Origin: Cenococcum geophilum 1.58
Lineage: Eukaryota > Ascomycota > Dothideomycetes > Gloniales > Gloniaceae
Assembly: GCA_001692895.1 (NCBI GenBank)
Contig: KV748178.1
Location: forward strand, 978,536 to 1,042,535
Reading direction: 5' to 3'
Length of the DNA stretch: 64,000 nt
Both the position numbers and the translations under genes were made by a program. The notes under the pieces are model-generated. The model did not search any database. It saw only the letters and a list, made by a program, of their open reading frames with translations, and was not told the origin of the DNA. Positions within the stretch are counted from its first letter, which is position 1, and every line of letters begins with the position of its first letter. This document shows positions 45,570 to 57,812 of this stretch, one piece after another.

Positions 45570-48500
45570 TTCCGTAATAAATATTAAGTTTTAACCTCTG
45601 CTTTAGCTAACTCTAGAGCAAATACCTTTGCCTTAATAGACACCTAGTATGCCGTAAAGTTGGCTGACTTTTTAAACGTACCCCTTAAAGAACTACCTAA
45701 ACTAATTCCTATTTACGGGTATAATAGATGGATAGGGCTACCTATTACAACTATTTTACGGATTTACCTTCGTGTTAACAGACGAAGGTAGTATAATATC
45801 CCCTTTCTTATTATGGACTTAGGAAGCTACAATATAATTTTAGGGAGAAAATGGCTGGCCTATTTAGGCTTATAGCTTAATATATGGGGTAGACAGCTAA
45901 TCTGGCCCGAAATCCTGCCCCTAACCCCTTCCTTTATAAAAGAAATTAGTATTATAATAGAAAACATTATACGACCTTAGATTAATACTATTTACTAAGC
46001 TAATGCTATACGTAGGGACTAGGCCTTTAAGAAAGATATATAGCTTAATCCGTAACGGATCCGTATATTACGCCGACCCTAGACTACTTATATTACGTCA
46101 CCCGCACTAAAGACCTAGGAAGTTAATAGTGACCTACCTAAGTTCCCTATAGAGAATTTAGGCCCTATATAGCTATAAAGGAAGGCTAGGAATACTAAAT
46201 GCTATATTAAACTAATAGACCGGAAGGATAACTTATGGAAAATAGAATGTGAGCTAAGGAAGATTATAAACCCTATACTGCAAAATACGGCCCGATAAAA
46301 GCCCGTAAAGAAACCTATGGACCTCCTACCAGTTAATATCTACTATATTGGTGCTGTAGGATTCTACTAGAACTTAGCCTAACCTAATACTGTTGCTTTT
46401 ACGACTAGCTTATATAAAATTAATCGAATAATTAAGGAAAAGAAAAGCAAGTTTAGTGGATAGGGAAATGAGCTTATAGATGAGGAGCTAGTAGAACAAA
46501 AACTACCCTATTAACACTAGAAATTTAAGGACGTATTTTCTAAGGTAGTGTCCGATATACTCCTGTCTTACCGACTATACGACTATAAGATCGAGATTGA
46601 GCTAGATAAAGAAAATACCCTTAGCTTTAGCCCCCTTTACTAGCAGTTTACTGCCGAATTATAGGCTATAAAGTAGTACCTTATTAGTAACCTGGATAAA
46701 GGCTTTATTAAGCCTAGCTAAGCCCCTTTTAACTTACCTATTCTCTTTACTAAAAAGCTAAATAGAGGACTCCGTTTCTATATTGACTACTATAAGCTAA
46801 ATAATATAACCCGCAAGGACTGCTATCTACTGCCCCTACTTAATAAGACTCTAGCCTAAATAAGTAGAGCTAAGGTCTTTATAAAGCTTAATATCCGCTA
46901 GGCCTTCTACTAAATTAGAATAGACCCTAGGTCTAAGGATCTTACTATATTTTAGACTTATTACGGAATGTATAAATATAAGGTACTTCCTTTTAGACTA
47001 ACTAACGGACTGGCTATGTATTAGCGGTATATAAATGATATACTTTTTAACTACCTTAATAACTTCTATACGGCCTACCTAAATAATATTATAATCTACT
47101 TTAAGAATAAGCTGGAATACGAGAAGCACGTCTATAAAGTCCTATAACGGCTCCGCGAGGCTAGCCTCTAGGTTAATATTAAGAAGTTGGAGTTTAGTGT
47201 TAAGCGTATAAAGTACCTAGGGTTTATTATTAGTATGGATAGAATTAAGACCAACTTAGAGAAAACGGCCGTAATTACCTAGTAGGCACCCCCACGGACC
47301 GTAAAGGGGGTATAATTATTCTTAGGTTTTTGTAACTTCTACCGACGCTTTATTAAGGACTATAGTAAGATTGCTAGGCCTTTTAACCGCCTTACCTAAA
47401 AAGACTAGCCCTTTTACTTTGACGCTGTATATAAGTAGGCCTTTAACGAGCTTAAAAAACGGCTAGTCTCGGCCCCGCTACTTGCCTACTTTAACCCTAA
47501 ACGGCCCTTAATGCTAAAAACTGATGCCTTAGATAGCGTAATAGCTAGTGTTTTCTCCCAGAAGCAACCGGACGGAGAATAGCACCCTATTATATACTAT
47601 TTAAAGACTATAATAGACGCTAAGCTAAACTACCCTATCTACGATAAAGAAATACTGGCTATTATCTTTAGCTTTTAGTACTGGTAAGTATAGTTAAAAG
47701 GGACCCCTAAACCTATCTAGGTAGCTTTAAACCACCAGGCCCTAGAACATTTTATAACAACAAAGGCCCCTATAGCCTAGCAGGCTTAATAGGCGGATAT
47801 TCTATCTTAGTTTAACTTCTTAATTATATATAGGCTAGGCGCTATAAACCGTGCGGACGCCCTTATAAGGCGTAGATAGGACCTAGACGACTAGGTGGCC
47901 GTAAAGATCTTATTATAGACCTAAACGCTACTATAACTAGAATGCCTTAACCCCTAGATATAAATAGAACTAAGTATAGACTCTCTAGATACTAAGATAT
48001 GTCCTATTAACTCTATAGAACTTAACCTTATTAATAAACTACTGTAGATAAACCGTATAGCCCCGTCTCTATAAGAGTACCGTAAAAAGATGAAGGACGT
48101 TACCAGCCTATGGTCCCTTAAAAATAGACTACTTAAGCACTATAAACAGCTAGTAGTAGCAGAGGAATAAAACTTATGGACTCGGCTTATTACTAAAGCA
48201 TATGCCTAGGTTTCTATAGCCTACCCTAGAAAAAATAAGACCCGCAGGATTATTAGCGACCGCTACTACTGGCCTAAAATGGTTATAGATATTAACCGCT
48301 ATATACGGAACTGTAATGACTATTGTAAGTCTATAATTCTACAAGATAAGACCCTAGGACTATTAAAGCCACTCCTAATACTAGAACGCCCCTAGTAGTA
48401 TATCTCTATAGACTTCTATAAGCTGCCTCTAGACCGTAATGGATACGATATAGTTATAATCCTAGTTAACCGCTTTAGCAAGCGCCCGTTCTTAATTCCC

Positions 48501-49510
48501 TATTATAAAAATATTAATGCTAAAGAGGCGGCCCGACTATATATTTACTACGTTTATAGAATTTACGGACTACTAGATACTATTATATCTAATTATAGGC
48601 CGTAGTTTATATTGGCCTTCTAGAACGAGTTTACCTGGATTTTAGGTATTAGGCTAAAGCTTTCTATAGCCTACTACCCCTAGATAGACGGTTAGACGGA
48701 GATTATAAATTAATACTTAGACTAGAGACTCCGGCCCTTTATTAACTACTTCTAGGATAACTAGGGCGAACTATTACCCCTAATAAACTACGCCTAGGCG
48801 ACCCTACCCTATGACTCTACAGGATTCGCACCTATTTAGTTAGAAATGGGTTATTTACCCCGTATAAGCTTTAATTAGGAAAGACTAGAAGGACCCTAGA
48901 CTATATATAAAAAGCTATCTTATAAGGAAGCCTAGTAGTACGCTAAGCGCTTAGAAGAAGCCTAAAAAGTAGCCTATATAAACCTAGAAAAGGCCTAAAA
49001 ATTAATAAAATAACAGGCAAATAAGTATAGACGTAAGCTAGACTTTACTGTAGGTAATATGGTCTAGGTTATAATAAAGAACTAGAAGATAGAACGGCCT
49101 AGCCGTAAGCTAGACTATAAAATAGTAGAACTATATAAGATTCTTAATAAAGTAGGCAACTTATATAAGGTTGAACTTCCGGATTTAATTAAGGTCTACC
49201 TTACTAGATAAGCTATAAAAGGCTATAAATGACCTATTGCCTGGATAAAAAAACGAACCGCCCCTGCCGATTTAAGTTAATGGTAACAATAAATAGGAAA
49301 TTGAAGAAATACTAGCCTATAAACTTATAAGGGGAACGCTAAAGTATTATATTAGCTGGAAAGGATACGACCTAGACCCTACTTAGTACCCTATATAGAA
49401 CTTTATAGGTAGTCCCTATAAGCTTTAAAAGTTTTATAGCCGTTACCCTAATAAACCTAGACCGCTGAAGTACTTAGATAAATGGATGGAATGCTAGTAT
49501 AATAAAGACG
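45570..49510 (+). pseudogene. Gypsy C pol (PR-RT-RH-INT-chromodomain), RIP-disabled
   Basis: Protease about 45570-45900, RT about 46560-47290 with the catalytic box at 47076-47087 reading YLNN (both Asp lost), RNase H about 47380-47870 (KTDALDSVIASVFSQKQPDG), integrase about 48150-49010 (YWPKMVIDIN, RNCNDYC where a Cys became Tyr), chromodomain about 49280-49500 (YYISWKGYDLDPT). In-frame stops throughout. Confidence 0.9.
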
Positions 49511-49605
49511 ATAAGCTACTAGAAGAGTATAAAGATAAAAATACCCTATAAGTATAATACGGACGTATAGAGCCTAAGGGTAGGCTTTCTTAGAGGGGGG
49601 GGTAA

Positions 49606-49817
49606 TGTTACGGCACTAGTAAACTGCCGCAGATTGCCGTTACGTGATGGCAAAGTGCGGTCACGTGACCGGAGGATTGTATATAACTTTGAGTAGTGCT
49701 TCTATTCTTCCCCTTTCCTTTCTTTAGCTTTAGATCCTCGTTTATAGATAATCTAATTATATAGGCCTACGCGTCTTTCTTACTGTGTCCGTACCTCGAT
49801 TAACCAAGTCGCTAACA
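49606..49817 (+). repeat. 3' LTR of gypsy C
   Basis: TGTTACGGCAC...TCGCTAACA, 212 bp, same length as the 5' LTR. Differences from it are mainly transitions, so divergence-based dating would be distorted by RIP. Confidence 0.93.
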
Positions 49818-50024
49818 ATATTGTTAAGATGTTTAGGAACTTTAACTAGCGGTTAAAGTTATTTAATTAATCGGATTTTTAGATGCTAAGCCTTATTATA
49901 TAACGTTGTTTTAAGGCTTTAGTAATACCCCTCTTTCTTTTTTTCTATACCTTAAGTGTTTCTTCTATATATATATAGTAACTATAGCGTCGCCGGAGCT
50001 TCGCATCTATAAAAGGGGGGGTAG

Positions 50025-50217
50025 TATTACAGAACCCCACCGTAGGGGCCTCTATAGGAGAACCCCGTACTCTTATATACACCTTATATATAGCTTATAT
50101 TAGCTACGCGTAAGTATATTACCTCCTTACGCCCTTAACCCTTATAATTAATTATATAACGTCTTATAGACTCCTTAAATACATACACTCTATAGCTACT
50201 GCTTACGTCCCGTAATA
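50025..50217 (+). repeat. 3' LTR of gypsy D
   Basis: 193 bp, preceded by a G-rich polypurine tract (AAAAGGGGGGG). The terminal TG and CA have both become TA. Confidence 0.8.
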
Positions 50218-50324
50218 TATAGTATACGTAGCTATTATAAAGTAAGTATAAACGATAATAATATATAGCAAGGTAGATATTATTAAGCTATATATATAAA
50301 CAATATAAGGAAGTTAAGACGTTA
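50218..50324. other. Short spacer between gypsy D and gypsy A
   Basis: AT-rich, no feature. It joins 61110 if gypsy A is removed. Confidence 0.6.
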
Positions 50325-50745
50325 TATTATAAACGCTTTAAGTATAATATTACGACTACTTAAAGAGGAGTTGGAAGAAGCTAGTTAGTTAATATAAGCA
50401 CGGTCTAAGATGGAACCCGTGGAACCATATAACAAGGAATAGTAAGCAGAGTCACGTGATGTGATCTGTGTAATCTGTGTAATCTGCGAGATCTATAACA
50501 GAGCAAATAGAGTAGATAGAGTAGATAGAGCAACAACTTTCTTAAGAGTACGGTTGTGTATTTAAGGACCCTTAGTCCCTACCTAGATAGTTCCTTCCTT
50601 ATAATAATTCTTAGAATATAATTAGAGTTAATCTATTAGGCAACTACTCCACTAGTTATTATTATATTATTAACTTACTTATAATACCTATATACCTAGC
50701 CTATTAATAAGTCTACTATAGTTCCTACTATAAGGCTCCGTTATA
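50325..50745 (+). repeat. 5' LTR of gypsy A
   Basis: Starts TATTATAAACGC and ends CCGTTATA, a RIP-altered form of the TGTTACGAACGC...CCGTTACA LTR at 1912-2331. Confidence 0.88.
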
Positions 50746-50785
50746 TAATTACTACTATAGTTACGGTTTTAATAAGTTAAATAAT

Positions 50786-51890
50786 ATGCCACTAAAAGCA
50801 GCTACTATAACTACGTTAACAGCGGCAACTACTTTAAGATTAGGTAATAACACTAGTATAGCAGACACTAACTTACAACAACCTATAATAGTAGGACAGT
50901 TATAAGAGATAGTTAACTAACTAACGGAAAATAATGCGATATTTAAAAATAGGATTAACGGGATAGGAGTAGCGAAGATTAAGCTACTATTAATTAAAAG
51001 ATTCTTAAGAGAAAGATTAAAGTTTAAAGGATTCCTTATATAGATGCACTTTAAGGTTTTATAAGAAGGAGCTAAGCTACTAATATTTATGGATTAAGTA
51101 GCGTATACAGGATTATTCTTATTAGAAAAGGCACTTAAATAGTTTAAGCCTTACCTTATAGAGATATAAGTAAATAGAATAACGACTATAAACTAAGAAG
51201 TACGGTTCCTATTCTTAAGCTAGGGCGGATTTATAGAGTAACTTACGCAAATATTTGGAGACCTAGAGGTAACGACTATAGTAAAAAGAAAACTCTAAGA
51301 CATTATATAATAAACTTTAGCAATTAAGTATATAACGCAGTTCTAAACGCTAGCGATATAAGTTAAGTAGAATAATAAGGCGCTTATAGTATAGTATAAA
51401 TAGGGACTTAAGGCTAAAGTCTAAAACGCAACTATCCTAATAGAAGATGCGGACACCTTAAGGGAATTAATAGATTAAGTAATAAAGATTAATAATAGGA
51501 TCTACTAAAGGGAATAGGCTAAGAAGGGCTAGGATAAAGTTCTATAGTTATATAAGACGTAGAGTACGTAATAACCTAAGCTAAATTAGAAAATATAGTA
51601 TAGCGTAGAGCTAATAGACTTAAGTAGTACTAAAGAAACCTATAAGAGATAGAGTAAGAAATTATAGAAACTTAAAGGTTAAGGATTAAGTAATTATAGG
51701 ACTAGGAAGTATAGGCTAAACTAAGGATCTTAGTAGTAGAAGATGTTTAAGCGGACTCTATAATAAAAGTAATGGTTTAAAGATAGAGCTTATATAAATT
51801 ACGGAAAATAGGGTTATTTTACTAAAGACTGTAAAAGTGGTTAGAGTTATTATATAGTAAAGGGAACTAAACTAGTAGTATATAATATAT
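50786..51890 (+). pseudogene. Gypsy A gag, RIP-disabled
   Basis: Frame from ATG at 50786 (MPLKAATITTLTAATTLRLG). Knuckle at about 51790-51840 reads AYINYGK then GYFTKDC, with two Cys and the His ligand changed to Tyr. Many stops. Confidence 0.75.
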
Positions 51891-53919
51891 ATATATAGAG
51901 GGATAATAGTGTACTATAAGGAATAAAAGAATATTTAATTAGAAGTTTTGCGTTTTATTATAATAACGCATGCTAAATTTATAAAGACGCTAAGTATAGT
52001 ATAAGCTATTGGCCATAAGAGCTAGAGTTAAGAGGACTTAAAGGAACTAAAGAGTTAGATAAAGAATAAGATCGACTCTATAAGCTAGATTAAGATATTA
52101 TAGTAATATATAGATAAAAATTAGTAATAATAACAATGGAGTTAGAGTACTTATTAATTAATAGTGACGAGGATAGTAAAGGAACTAACTAGGGGTATCT
52201 AAACCTTAATAACGTAATAGAGGTAGAGACTGAGACCGCTATAGAGCAAGGTTTAGTAACGGGTATTATAATACTATTAGATACGGTATCTATTGCTTTA
52301 TAAGACAAAAGGAGTAATATTTAGAGATAATTAAGTAAGCAGATAACTGCTAGTGCTAGCTTACCACTTAATAAAGGCAAAAGGCTAAAGGCTTAAGATT
52401 CTTAAGACGAGATAAGAGATAACTAAGATTCTTAAGATGAGATAAGGTATACTTAAGGACCTATAACGGATAAAAACTAATAGGATAGAGTAATAGCTTA
52501 GTTTAGTAATATACGAATAAGCTTAGGACGAAGTTTCCTAAAGGTATAAGACTTTTAAGACGAGATAAGCGAGATCTAGAACTCTTAAGACAAGATAAGG
52601 ACACTAGTAAAGCCTAGTTAGACTAAGGCTAGAGCGCAGCTTAAGAAAGAAGTAAGCTTAGGGTTAAAGAATCTAAGGGGTTAAGAATTTGGAGTACGAG
52701 TAAGGACACTCGCAAGAAAGAAGTAAGAGACTTCGCTATAGATTAGGGAATCTATAGTATAAATAGTAGTTAGATTAGGAGACAGATATATAAACTTAGA
52801 AGACTTACTAGGCAAACGTAGTGTTTAACCTAAAGATTAAAAAGTTAATACAGTAATTAAGAAGTAAGAGGACTTTAAGGATCTAGTTATAAGACGTAAA
52901 CAATAAGAAACTATAGACGAGTTTAAAGCAAGAATTATTATATAGTAAGAAAAGAAACTAAATATAAGATCTAGTATACTAGGTTATATAAGGGACAGAG
53001 CACCCGTATAAAAAATTACTAATAGGCTAAAAATAGGCACACTAAGAGCTAAGTGGCTTACTAAACTGGAAAATAAAGAGGATTTAGGGATTCCTACTAG
53101 GTTTAAAGAACAACATATAAAGGGCTGTTATAACGCAGTAATAAGAAGATACTTCTTTACGGACAGACTATATACACTTTAGCAGCTATACTAAAAGTGG
53201 TATAGGCAACGACATAATAATAAGTAGGAAGATTTCTATATATAGTTAGATGAAAAAGTTATCTAAAACTACCTAATTATGGAAAAAGCAATAAATTATA
53301 TTAAGGGAGCCTTAATAATAATATTAAAGGATCTAAAAAAATAATTAGAGGACTAGAGAAGTAAAAGACGCGTCTTAGTACCTACAAATAAAGTTATAAT
53401 ATTTAGATTAGTGCGATAGAGGTTTAAACTTAAAGATAAAAATAAGTTAAGAGTTAACCTAAAGCACCTAGCACACTATACGCTATTATAGATTGTATGC
53501 GTGGACAATATATATAAAATGCATAAGAATCTAAAGGAAAAGAACCGGAAATACCTTATAAGGATATACTGGATAATAGATAAACAATAGTACAGAAATG
53601 CTAAGTATATATATAGCTAGCATCCAGTAGAAGTCTAAGAGAAAGGAGATTTAATACTTTAACCAGAAAGATTCCTTATAAAAGAATACTTAGATAGATA
53701 ACAATAGTAGAAATGTCTAGAGAACACCTATTTATAGTATATTAAAGATAAAAAGCGAACTAGGTATTAGCTAAAGAGTAAGCTAAGTATAATAGGATTA
53801 AGTAGCTAATAGTTAGGAAAAGTAAAGGCCTATAGAACTAGAGGGAGCTAGTAGTAGAGCCTTAGACCCTTAAAGAAATTTAAGGACAACACCTAAATTT
53901 AAGAGTTAATTGGTAAGAT
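51891..53919 (+). other. Gypsy A middle region between gag and protease
   Basis: About 2 kb that is neither standard Gag nor protease. Readable pieces are strongly charged (for example KMHKNLKEKNRKYLIRIYWI near 53520-53580). I do not recognise a catalytic domain. Such a spacer is larger than in gypsy B, C or D. Confidence 0.5.
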
Positions 53920-56655
53920 TAACAGTTTAAAGTATTAGTAGATAGTAAAGCGATATAAAACCATATCTCACTAGCAGTAGTTAAAAGGATGGGGCTACCA
54001 CATAGGTAAAAAGAGTACCCTTATTTATTAGTAACAATTTTAGGAGATCTAATAGCCTACGGAGGAGGTATTATTAATCTTAAAACGGGACCTATTTAGA
54101 TAACTATTAAAGGGAAATAAGTTAAGATGTCTTTTAATATATTACTATTAGGGAATAATAAGGCAGTATTAGAAATGCCTTAGTTATAGGAATATAATCT
54201 AAAGATTAATTAGGTTATAGGTTAGGTTAATATTAGAAATATATAATAACGTAAGATGTAATAACAGACTAAGTTAGTATAGTACTAAGTCGGAGCAACA
54301 TATAAGGAGACTAATTAAGGATTAAGTTATATACTAAAGAGATACTATAAGTATAGTAAGAAGCTATAGTTACTAAAAAGTAAAAAGCTGTTAGATTATA
54401 TAGTATAGGACTATAAGATAGAGTTAGAACTAGGAATGAGTTTAAGGTTCTACCTAACTTATAAGTTAATAGAAAAAGAGTTATAGGCACTTAAGGAGTT
54501 TATCTAGGAAAATCTTTAAAAAGGATATATTAGACTATTATAGTTATTAGCGGGATATTTAATACTATTCGTACTAAAGAAGAATGGAAAACTTAGGCTA
54601 TATATTAACTATAAACAGTTAAATAGTATCACTAAAAAGGATAGGTATCCTTTACCCTTAATTAACGAAATCTAAGATAGGATTAGTAATATATAAATCT
54701 TTATAAAGATAGATCTAAGATAGGCGTACCATCAGATCAGATCTAAGGAAGGCAATAAATAAAAGGTAGCCTTTAGGTTAAAGGAAGAACTATATAAACT
54801 ACTAGTTATATAATTTGGGCTTATAAACGCGCTAGTAACGTTTTAGAAGCGTATTAACAATATATTAAGAGAATACTTGGATAAATTTGTTATAGTATAC
54901 CTTAATAATATTATTATTTACTTAATAAATAAGGAAGAATATAGAGAACACGTTAAATAGGTTTTAAAGAGACTATAAGAAGAATAGATGCTAGTAGCAA
55001 TTAAGAAATGCGAATTCTTTACTAGGAAGATAGATTTTATTAGATTTATTATTAAACTAGGCTAACTTAGTATAGATCTAAAGAAGATCGAGGCTATAGT
55101 GAATTAGTAAGAACTAGAAAATATAATATAGTTAAGGTTATTTTTAGGGTTCTGTAACTACTATAGAAGGTTTATAGCTTAATAGTTAAAGGATATTAAG
55201 CTATTTATAAGATTAATAAAGAAGGAAGAACTATGGGTATAGGGAGAGGAATAAAAAGAACTGTTTAAGAAAGTTAAACAGTTATTTACCTAGGAGCTAG
55301 TTCTTAAAATCTATTAGCTATAGTTAGAGATAGTAGTTAAAACGGATGCATTAGACTATGCATTAGGGGCGTGCTTTCTATAGAAATATAAAGATGGATA
55401 GCACCTAGTGGTATATTATAGTTAGAAGGTAATACTACCGGAACTAAACTATAATATCTATAACAAGGAGTTATTAGGTATAGTTATAGTACTAAAGGAA
55501 TAGAGATTATTCTTATAAGGTATAGAGAAACTATTTATAGTTAAAACGAATTATAAGAACCTAATAGGGTTCCTAATAATGAAAGAACTTAATTATAGAT
55601 AGGTTAGATAGGCGGAGATACTTATAAAATATTATTTTAAGATTTAGTATACTAAGGGTATAGAGAATGCACAAGCAGATACTTTAAGCAGAAAAGCTAA
55701 ACTATAAAATAATAAAAAGCTATTAGGGGCTTTATTGCGAAGAAATATAGATAGATTAATTAGGTATAATTATCTAAAGATTATAGTAATATAAGAAGAG
55801 AAGATCTATAAATTACTAGAGAGTAATTAGATATAAAAGATCCTAGATATATAAATAGAGGATCTAAACTTAGAGTAGTATAAAAATTAGGAAGCAATAT
55901 ATGTACTAAGATCTATTATAAAGGAGTTTATTAAGTTATTTTATAAAGGACTAACTTAAGGACACAACGGAGCTATAGGCTTAGTGTTAAGACTTTAAGA
56001 GGAGTATATTATTAATAGAATCTAGGGACTAGCTAGGTAAGTTATAAAAAAATATCTAGATTACTAAAGGAATAAACTAATAAGGTATAAGCTATATAAA
56101 GAGCTATAATCTATTAAAATACTAGAAAGACTATAGGAGGTTATATTATAGGACTTTATTATTAAATTATTAAAGTTAAGAGACCCTATTACCGGATAAG
56201 ATTATAATGCGATTTTAGTAATAATAGACAAGCTTATAAAGTGGGGATACTTTATAGCATATTTAGAAGAAATATTAGTAGAAGATATTGCTAGAATTTA
56301 TATTAAAGAAGTATTTATAAGATATAGAGTATTAAGCAAGATTATATCGGATAGAGATTTAAGATTCGTAGTAGTATTCTAGGAAGTGTTTTTAGCAGAG
56401 TAAGGAGTTTAAGTAGTAACTTTTACCGTATATTATCTATAGATAGACGGTTAAATAGAAAGATTAAATTAGATACTAGAATAATATTTAAGGCATTATA
56501 TTAATTATACGCAGAATAATTAGGTATCGCTATTACTAGTTATATAGTTTATATATAATATAACACTATAAGAAGGAGTAGGTATATTACTATTTAAGGC
56601 AAATTACGGATATAAGCATTGGGAAAATATTCACAGAATAAGATTTAAATAGACT
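53920..56655 (+). pseudogene. Gypsy A pol, first part (PR-RT-RH-integrase core)
   Basis: Protease about 53920-54250 (VVKRMGLPHR, YGGGIINLKTGPI). RT about 54440-55120 ([26 protein letters not shown]), with the catalytic box at 54898-54909 reading YLNN. RNase H about 55310-55690 (KTDALDYALGACF; LNYNIYNKELL; ADTLSRK). Integrase about 55900-56650 (HNGAIGLVLRL; SDRDLRF; LLFKANYGYKHWE). It stops at the satellite block and resumes at about 59400. Confidence 0.87.
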
Positions 56656-56684
56656 TTGGTTTTCGCGTTTCGTGTAATTAACAT

Positions 56685-57150
56685 GCAATTTAACCAACTC
56701 AACACGCAATTAACTAACTTAACACGTAGTTAACCTACTTAATATATAATTTAACTAACTCAACACGTAGTTAACCTACTTAATATACAATTTAACTAAC
56801 TTAATACGTAGTTAACCTACTTAATATGCAATTTAACTAACTTAATACGTAGTTAACCTACTTAATATACAATTTAACTAACTTAATACGCAGTTAACCT
56901 ACTTAATATGCAATTTAACTAACTTAACACGCAGTTAACCTACTTAATATATAATTTAACTAACTTAACACGCAGTTAACCTACTTAATATACAATTTAA
57001 CTAACTTAATACGCAGTTAACCTACTTAATATATAATTTAACTAACTTAATATACAGTTAACTTACTTAATAACTTTAAAAGCTAACTATATATCCTTTA
57101 ACATGCAGTTAACCTACTTAATAACTTTAAAAGCTAACTGTATATTTCTT
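56685..57150. repeat. Satellite array a: 41-bp unit
   Basis: The 41-bp unit (ACGTAGTTAACCTACTTAAT then ATGCAATTTAACTAACTTAAT) recurs with exact 41-bp spacing of the ACGTAGTT core (56724, 56765, 56806 and on), about nine copies to roughly 57060. Two longer degenerate units follow. Unit differences are almost only C/T or G/A. Confidence 0.93.
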
Positions 57151-57200
57151 AACGTGTGATTAAGGTAAAGTTATATACTATATATTTAACTATTATATAT

Positions 57201-57240
57201 AATCTTATATAATCTTATATAATCTTATATAATCTTATAG
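57201..57240. repeat. 10-bp tandem repeat
   Basis: Four perfect copies of AATCTTATAT between arrays a and b. Confidence 0.9.
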
Positions 57241-57249
57241 TCTTATTAT

Positions 57250-57694
57250 TTAGAGGCTCTATACAAGGCTTTATACAAAGCTCTATATATAGAGGCTCTA
57301 TATAAAGCTCTACACGAAGCTCTATATACAGAGGCTCTGCACAAAGCTCTGCGCATAAAGGCTCTGCATAAAGCTCTGCACAAAGCTTTGTATAAGGCTC
57401 TACACGAGGCTCTACATAAAGCTCTGCGTACAGAGGCTCTGCACGAAGCTCTGCACGAAGCTCTGCACAAGGCTCTGCGCGAAGCTCTGTACGAAGCTCT
57501 GCACGAGGCTCTGCGCGAGGCTCTGCGCGAGGGTTTACGCAAAGCTCTACGTACAGAGGCTCTGCACAAGGCTCTGCGAGAAGCTCTGCGTATAAAGGCT
57601 CTACACGAGGCTCTACGAGAAGCTCTATGTATAGAGGCTCTATATAAGGCTCTGCGCGAAGCTCTACGTATAGAGGCTCTACACGAAGCTCTAT
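57250..57694. repeat. Satellite array b: 12-bp unit, open on both strands
   Basis: Units of GCTCTGCACGAA type, about 37 copies, with interspersed 15-bp variants. The unit is a multiple of three and lacks stops, so one frame on each strand reads through (plus: EALHEALHKALR; minus: RALCRASC). Unit differences follow TGCAC to TATAT, a RIP pattern. A coding role is unsupported: no start context, no homologous protein, embedded in non-coding satellites. Confidence 0.92.
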
Positions 57695-57812
57695 ATTAGG
57701 TCCCCGCTATATTCCCAATAGCCTCTACACGTGCCTCTACCCTATATAGCCACCTTATTTTTTACCCTTCCTTTCTTCTTTATATCCTCCCTATTTAGGG
57801 AAGCACTAGAAC

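Larger units (their letters stand above)
43948..49817 (+). mobile_element. Gypsy C: complete chromodomain Ty3/gypsy with perfect TSD
   Basis: 5870 bp with two 212-bp LTRs (43948-44159, 49606-49817), flanked by ATATT on both sides (43943-43947, 49818-49822). A polypurine tract precedes the 3' LTR. Gag and pol are in the usual order. It sits in the 3' region of gypsy D. It is closely related to gypsy B in RT, integrase (shared LLKPLLILER stretch) and chromodomain. All genes carry RIP stops. Confidence 0.95.
37732..50217 (+). mobile_element. Gypsy D: chromodomain Ty3/gypsy retrotransposon with nested insertions
   Basis: 5' LTR 37732-37872, gag, protease, RT, RNase H, integrase, chromodomain, 3' LTR 50025-50217. 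A solo LTR (40942-41156) and complete gypsy C (43948-49817) lie inside; without them D is about 6.4 kb. The nesting shows D is older than both. Flanks (CGCAG left, TATAG right) do not make a clear TSD. Heavily RIPped. Confidence 0.88.

Noticed and set aside
37727-50222. Possible TSD of gypsy D (CGCAG/TATAG)
   Set aside because: Needs changes outside the CpA/TpG context; not counted as a duplication.
57246-57699. Two overlapping open frames of over 100 codons on opposite strands
   Set aside because: They come from a 12-bp tandem repeat without stops; no start context, homologue or domain.
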